Assembly (NCBI RefSeq): GCF_020740795.1
Contig: NC_067299.1
Location: forward strand, 11,295,333-11,359,332
Length of the DNA stretch: 64,000 nt
From: Apus apus
Taxonomy: Eukaryota; Chordata; Aves; Apodiformes; Apodidae
Reading direction: 5' to 3'
The position numbers and the translations under genes were made by a program. Position 1 is the stretch's first letter; each line of letters starts with the position of its first letter. Shown here in pieces: positions 59,519 through 64,000 of the stretch. The notes under the pieces were generated by a model that did not search any database, had not been told where the DNA came from, and saw only the letters and a program-made list of their open reading frames with translations.

Positions 59519-62204
59519 TGAGAAAAGTTCAAATGTCCATACAGGCCTTTGAGCAAGTACCTTCACTTTCCCACGTGCTGCCCCTCACCCTGCTCAGCCT
59601 GGACCAGCACACAATGTATAATTAGCCCGGTCGTGGGCTGGGACTTGCACATCCGGGCTAAAATACTGGCTGTGCTGCTGGATTCTGCTGTCACCCGGGG
59701 AACAGGCTGTCCCCAGGAAGTTTGCTCAGTTGGTGACTGTGCAAAATAAATCAGCCAAGCTGGTGGCAGAGATTAGGGACAGGATCTGGCCCTTCCTGCA
59801 GCCCCTGTGTTGCTTTCTGAGCCCCCAGCTGCTGACCCCACGTCCCGACTGCCCCAGCACCCTGGGGGAAGCAGAGAGGGACCCAGACCCTTTAGGACAA
59901 AGAAGTTTTAAGTCAATTTTGCACACCCAGAACCAGCCCCCAGCCCCCCAGGGCTGACCCTCCTCTCCTGCCTGCTCTGGGGTGTCTGGGGTGTTCACCT
60001 CAGGCTGCCCTCCCACCACCGTTTGCTGTGTGCCGAGGATGGATTTTTTAAAAACATGATTACAAATATTCTTAATTAAAAAAAATTGGTGGTTTTTTTT
60101 TTTTTAAGTCAAAGTGTCAGGTTTGCATAAGAACAAATGTGCAATGATGTGGCAACCTCTGGCTCCAGCCACCACCCCTGTCCTTGCTTCCGTTGAGATA
60201 CAAACACTTCCAGTTTTCCGGCTCAGAGGCCCCGAGTGCCTGCCAAGCTCAGGGTCTGTGCACAGGCTGGGGGGGCCTTTTGGGCCTCCCAGGACAACAG
60301 CCAAGGAGCTACAGAGCAGGAGAAGGGTGATGGGATGAGTAGAGAATTGGCAGGTGGGTGCTGGAGGGTGTCAGCCTGGCCCCGTGTCGCACCCATGGGA
60401 CAATGCACTGGGAGCTGCAGTGGGCACCTTCTCCCCATCTTCAGTTTCTCAATCTTCAACCAAAATTGTCCCTTCTGAACCTTCAGCACCTTCACTTTGA
60501 TCTGTCCAGAGGTTTTTTTTCCTGGAAGAGCCAGCCCCTCCTGGTGACAGGAGCCCACTTCCCATCTGCCCTTCCCCACCTGTTCCCAGGCTCAGGAGCT
60601 GCTGGTCGAGGGAACCATGCCTGGTCCACGTCCTCCAACAGGGAATTTGGTAAAGCCAGCCCACCTAGCTGGCTGCTTCTCCCCAGCTTTGCAGGAGGAT
60701 GGAGTTAAACAGGCTGAATTTCAGAAGGCAAGAGCTCCCGTGCTGCTCAGCACAGAACACCTGCTGCTGCCGTCTCCTGCCTGCCCAGCTCCCACCCTTC
60801 ATGCTGATCAGTATTCTGAAGACCAGATTTTAAAGAGCTTCTTGAAACCATGAGAGCAACATGTGCTGAGTAAGGGCAAAGGGGTTTTGGGGCAGTCATG
60901 TCCCCCAGCCTTTGGCATCCCTGCTTTCCCACTCAGCCTCCAGCGTGACTTTGAGCAAGGTCCCCTCTTGTCACTTGGTGGCCAAAAGCCACCACGTCCC
61001 CACCTGCAGCAGCCCCTGGGACTCAGTGAAAGGTGTCCCCCACTTTCACCAAACCTATTTATACTCCTGAGACTTGGCCACTTCAGTGTCCATCACCACA
61101 TTAAAATCTCAGCTATTTTCTACCCCCAGCTCCTGTTGCACAAAAGAGAAACCACAGCCCCTAACCTGGGAAATGACAAACTATTTGCTTTCCCTGGGGA
61201 TGGAAATCAGTTCCTAAGAGCTGAGATGACTCATTTCTTCGCTGCTGAAGCTGTATTCAATCCTAAGCACCCCTAATTCTGATCAAAAGGCAGGAGAGCC
61301 AAGGCATGGGGGTTCAAGGAGCACAAAGTCCAGGAGCTCGTATTCCTGGAGATGAAAGAGCCATTAACTAATCCCCTGTATCACCTACTCCCCCAGGATG
61401 GGCTCGGCTGCCTTCAGCCCTCACTCCCTGCCTCCAGCAGCTATTTTTTCCTGTTCTTGCTAGTGTCAATATGTTTCTTTAAATATCTTTTCAGAGAGGC
61501 TGTATATTTAGCCCCACTCTGGTGCTTTGAAAGGAGACTCATTTCCTGTGCAAGAACTGAAGTTCTTGGCAAAGGCACCGGCGGCTGCAGCATCTGAACC
61601 ACAGGACTGGTGGGGTTTTTTGCAGTAGTTTAATGGTATTTCCTCCATGACTGTGAGTTGAACCGAGCTGGGTCTGGTGTCTGAAACCAACAGGGCTGCT
61701 GTGAAGGGGAGCCATGGTGTCGTATTCCCAATTAATGCAAATGAAAAGGGATTAACTGCATTCCTGGTGGTGTCTGAAGGTGGCACAGCCCATGGCAGGG
61801 GCAGGGACAGAGCTGCTTGCAACCTGCCTTTGGCTGTGAAAAAATGTGGTTCCCACATCAAAAGGATTTATTAACCAAGACTGAGGGATGGGAAAAAAAA
61901 AAAAGGCCATTTCATTTGACATCACTTTGTGCCTGATTTGTTTTCTTCCTTCTTCCACATGGGTCTCCAGCAGCAGGGCAGGAGGGACAAGAGCTCTCCA
62001 GTCCCTGCGAGCTGGCAGAGCCATGGCTCATGGATGCTCAGGACCTTAAAAATCTTTCCAAGGAGATAGGGATGCTGTGTTCAGCATCCCCATCAGCTCT
62101 ACAGGAAGCTCCCAGAGTCTGACACCCTGCATCATGTCAGGGACCTCTTTTCATGGGAGTGAGGATGCAGACAGCTCAGCAAGTCCCCAACACATGGACA
62201 TGGA

Positions 62205-62514
62205 TGTGTTAGAGAGGGACTTTGGACAAGGGCAGTGAGTGATGGGATGAGGGGCAATGATTTCAAAGTGAAAGAGGGGAGAATGAGATTGGATATGAGG
62301 AAGAAATTATTTGCTGTGAAGGTGGTGAGACCCTGGTCCAGGTTGCCCAGAGAAGCTGTGGCTGCCCCATCCCTGGCAGTGTTGAAGGGCAGGTGGGATG
62401 GAGCTTGGAGCAACCTGGGCTGGTGGGAGGTGTCCCTGCCCATGCAGGGGGGTTGGGACTGGATGATCTTTAAGGTCCTTTCCAACCCAAACCAGTCTGG
62501 GATTCCATGAAGTT
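62205..62514 (+). mobile_element. CR1 LINE 3' fragment
   Basis: Plus-oriented CR1: GGGGCAATGATTTCAAAGTG, GGAAGAAATTATTTGCTGTG, CCATCCCTGGCAGTGTTGAA, and ending CAAACCAGTCTGGGATTCCA. Confidence 0.88.
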
Positions 62515-64000
62515 TATCTTTCCAGGGTAATTTCTGAGTCATAAATTCCTTTTCTTGCTGGTTCAGAAGCAACACACAGTCCTAGGGACCCAGTGAGCAA
62601 ACAGGTAAGAGAAGGTGATGGCCATGGGCAACCCAAGGGTTCATGTTCCACTTCGCTACTGGTGACTTTCTCAGAAAAAAAAATGCAGTCAAAGAAAACA
62701 AAGGCCAAGTTTTTTAGTTCTTTAGATTTTATAGAGGAATTTTAAAAAAGAAGTGTCTTCTCCTGACACTCACCCTTGGGACTGTCCATCCACCAGGATG
62801 GATCACCCTTGGGATTGTCCCTAGTGGATAAGTGCACAGGGACCTGATGGGCACCTGACCTTGCTGCAAGGCACCTGGCACAAAGTCCCAGCAGACACGA
62901 GCTCTGGGGGACAAGCAGGAAACTTCTGTTCCCCTCCACATGGATGTCCTCATCACTGGGACCCAGCACCACCTCCAGAGCACACAGCCTGTGGGGCCTG
63001 ATGGCTCGTGATGAAGCATGGCCAGGGCAGTGGAGCAATGCTCAGGACAGGGGGAAGTAGAGGAGAGGTATGTTGTCATCTTTGCAGGCCAGAAGATACC
63101 ACGCAATCCCAATGTACTGTTTTCCTTCTGCTCAGAGGCCACAGGGGCAGGAAGCAGGACCAGAGCTCAGCACACATCCTGCTGGGACTCCAAAGGACAC
63201 TTCTCTCATCTTTGCTTTCCAAGCACATTTGCCTCTCTCCAGCATTCAGCTTCCCAAAGGAGGGAAGGGGTTGCTGCTCTGGCTCAGGAGCAGCTCAGCA
63301 GAATCAGGCTGGGTCAGGAAAGAGACCTCCCACACTTCCAGTTTCCCAGGAGCCAGCTGGGATGCCATGTGCCACCTCTGTGAGTCTGTGGTTCTGACTG
63401 CACCAAAGCCAACCAGGCCCTGGCCTGGCTGGGAACCAAGGGACATTCCCCACAGCAGTCCAAAACAGGAGTGAAACAGCAGCACAGCCTGGCATGTCAC
63501 CCCAGGTTGCATCCCCTATGTCCCACAGAAGTTCTTTGTCCTCCTGACTCAATTTTCACCCTCAAGACCATGACTGTCCAACCACTGAACATCTGGTCTG
63601 TGCCAAACCAGCCAAACAAGTTAGCACAGAATGAAATTTGCTCCTCATCACCATCATGGCACAAGGATGTCTGCTGTGGACAACCGTGAAGCAGGGGAGG
63701 GAGACTCAAGGAGGGAAGATCCCCACACACCAATCTGAATGACGAGGTCTTCAAACCTTCCCTGCAGAGCCCCAACACCAGGACACGCTCCTAAATACAA
63801 TCAGGAGAAACCAAAGGGAATGTGAACACCAGACTCAGAAACCACGTGAAATACAAAAAGTTTATCTCAACATATGGCAGAATTGTCCCTCTTGGTGGTT
63901 TTTCTCCCCCCTTAGTGACCTTTGCTCTGTCCAAAGATTTGTTCTACCACTTTGAGGCAACGAGCAGTGATGAATCACACCGAGTGCTTCAAACACCAGC

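Larger units (their letters stand above)
45001..64000. other. Gene-poor flank upstream of HIP1
   Basis: About 19 kb in which I find no exon with homology I recognise, no RNA gene and no promoter I can defend. Identified content is nine CR1 fragments, a purine-rich minisatellite (49.8 kb), simple repeats (50.3, 51.3 kb) and an inverted repeat (57.1 kb). Stretches 45000-46930, 48400-49750, 53010-54040, 55680-57090, 57200-58200 and 59520-62200 and 62515-64000 hold nothing else that I recognise. Confidence 0.6.

Noticed and set aside
62069-62090. 9-bp stem with 4-nt loop (GGGATGCTG and complement)
   Set aside because: Too short to distinguish from chance in 64 kb.
63840-64000. Possible 3' end of another minus-strand gene at the window edge
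   Set aside because: Only a non-canonical GATAAA-like signal is present and no coding sequence is available inside the window.

Overview
This window is vertebrate nuclear DNA, most likely from a bird. The genes are split by GT-AG introns, many fragments match the avian CR1 LINE 3' end, the DNA is GC-rich with CpG-island promoters as on avian microchromosomes, and the gene order NSUN5 - POM121 - HIP1 is the one I associate with the Williams-Beuren-syntenic block of chicken chromosome 19. That chromosome assignment is inference from memory. The species cannot be fixed from the sequence.

Three protein-coding genes can be built exon by exon with consistent splice phase. (1) NSUN5 (+), 65-3434: 10 coding exons, 465 aa, a 28S rRNA cytosine-5 methyltransferase with both motif cysteines present. 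(2) POM121 (-), 16778-6462: 13 coding exons, about 1116 aa, the membrane-anchored FG nucleoporin. One 1.68-kb exon carries most FG repeats, and a 100-N assembly gap falls in the last intron. (3) HIP1 (-), 44130-20101: 31 coding exons, 1008 aa, an endocytic clathrin/AP2/actin adaptor with ANTH, coiled-coil and THATCH (I/LWEQ) regions. NSUN5 and POM121 are tail to tail, with polyadenylation signals about 115 bp apart. POM121 and HIP1 run in tandem on the minus strand, separated by a 20-bp-unit minisatellite and about 0.8 kb of spacer.

From 44.1 kb to the end lies a CpG-island promoter for HIP1 and then about 19 kb with no gene I can support. It holds CR1 fragments (mostly plus oriented), a purine-rich minisatellite, simple repeats and one long perfect inverted repeat.

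The three genes do not form a pathway: they act in ribosome modification, nuclear-pore assembly and endocytosis. I found no new multi-gene system. The points most worth a second look are a minor-spliceosome (U12, AT-AC) intron in HIP1, a perfect 33-bp inverted repeat at 57.1 kb, an 18-bp palindrome inside a 130-nt HIP1 intron, a GGGGCA/GGGGCG hexanucleotide tract in NSUN5 intron 1, and unusual HIP1 termini: a six-codon first exon and a three-codon last exon.
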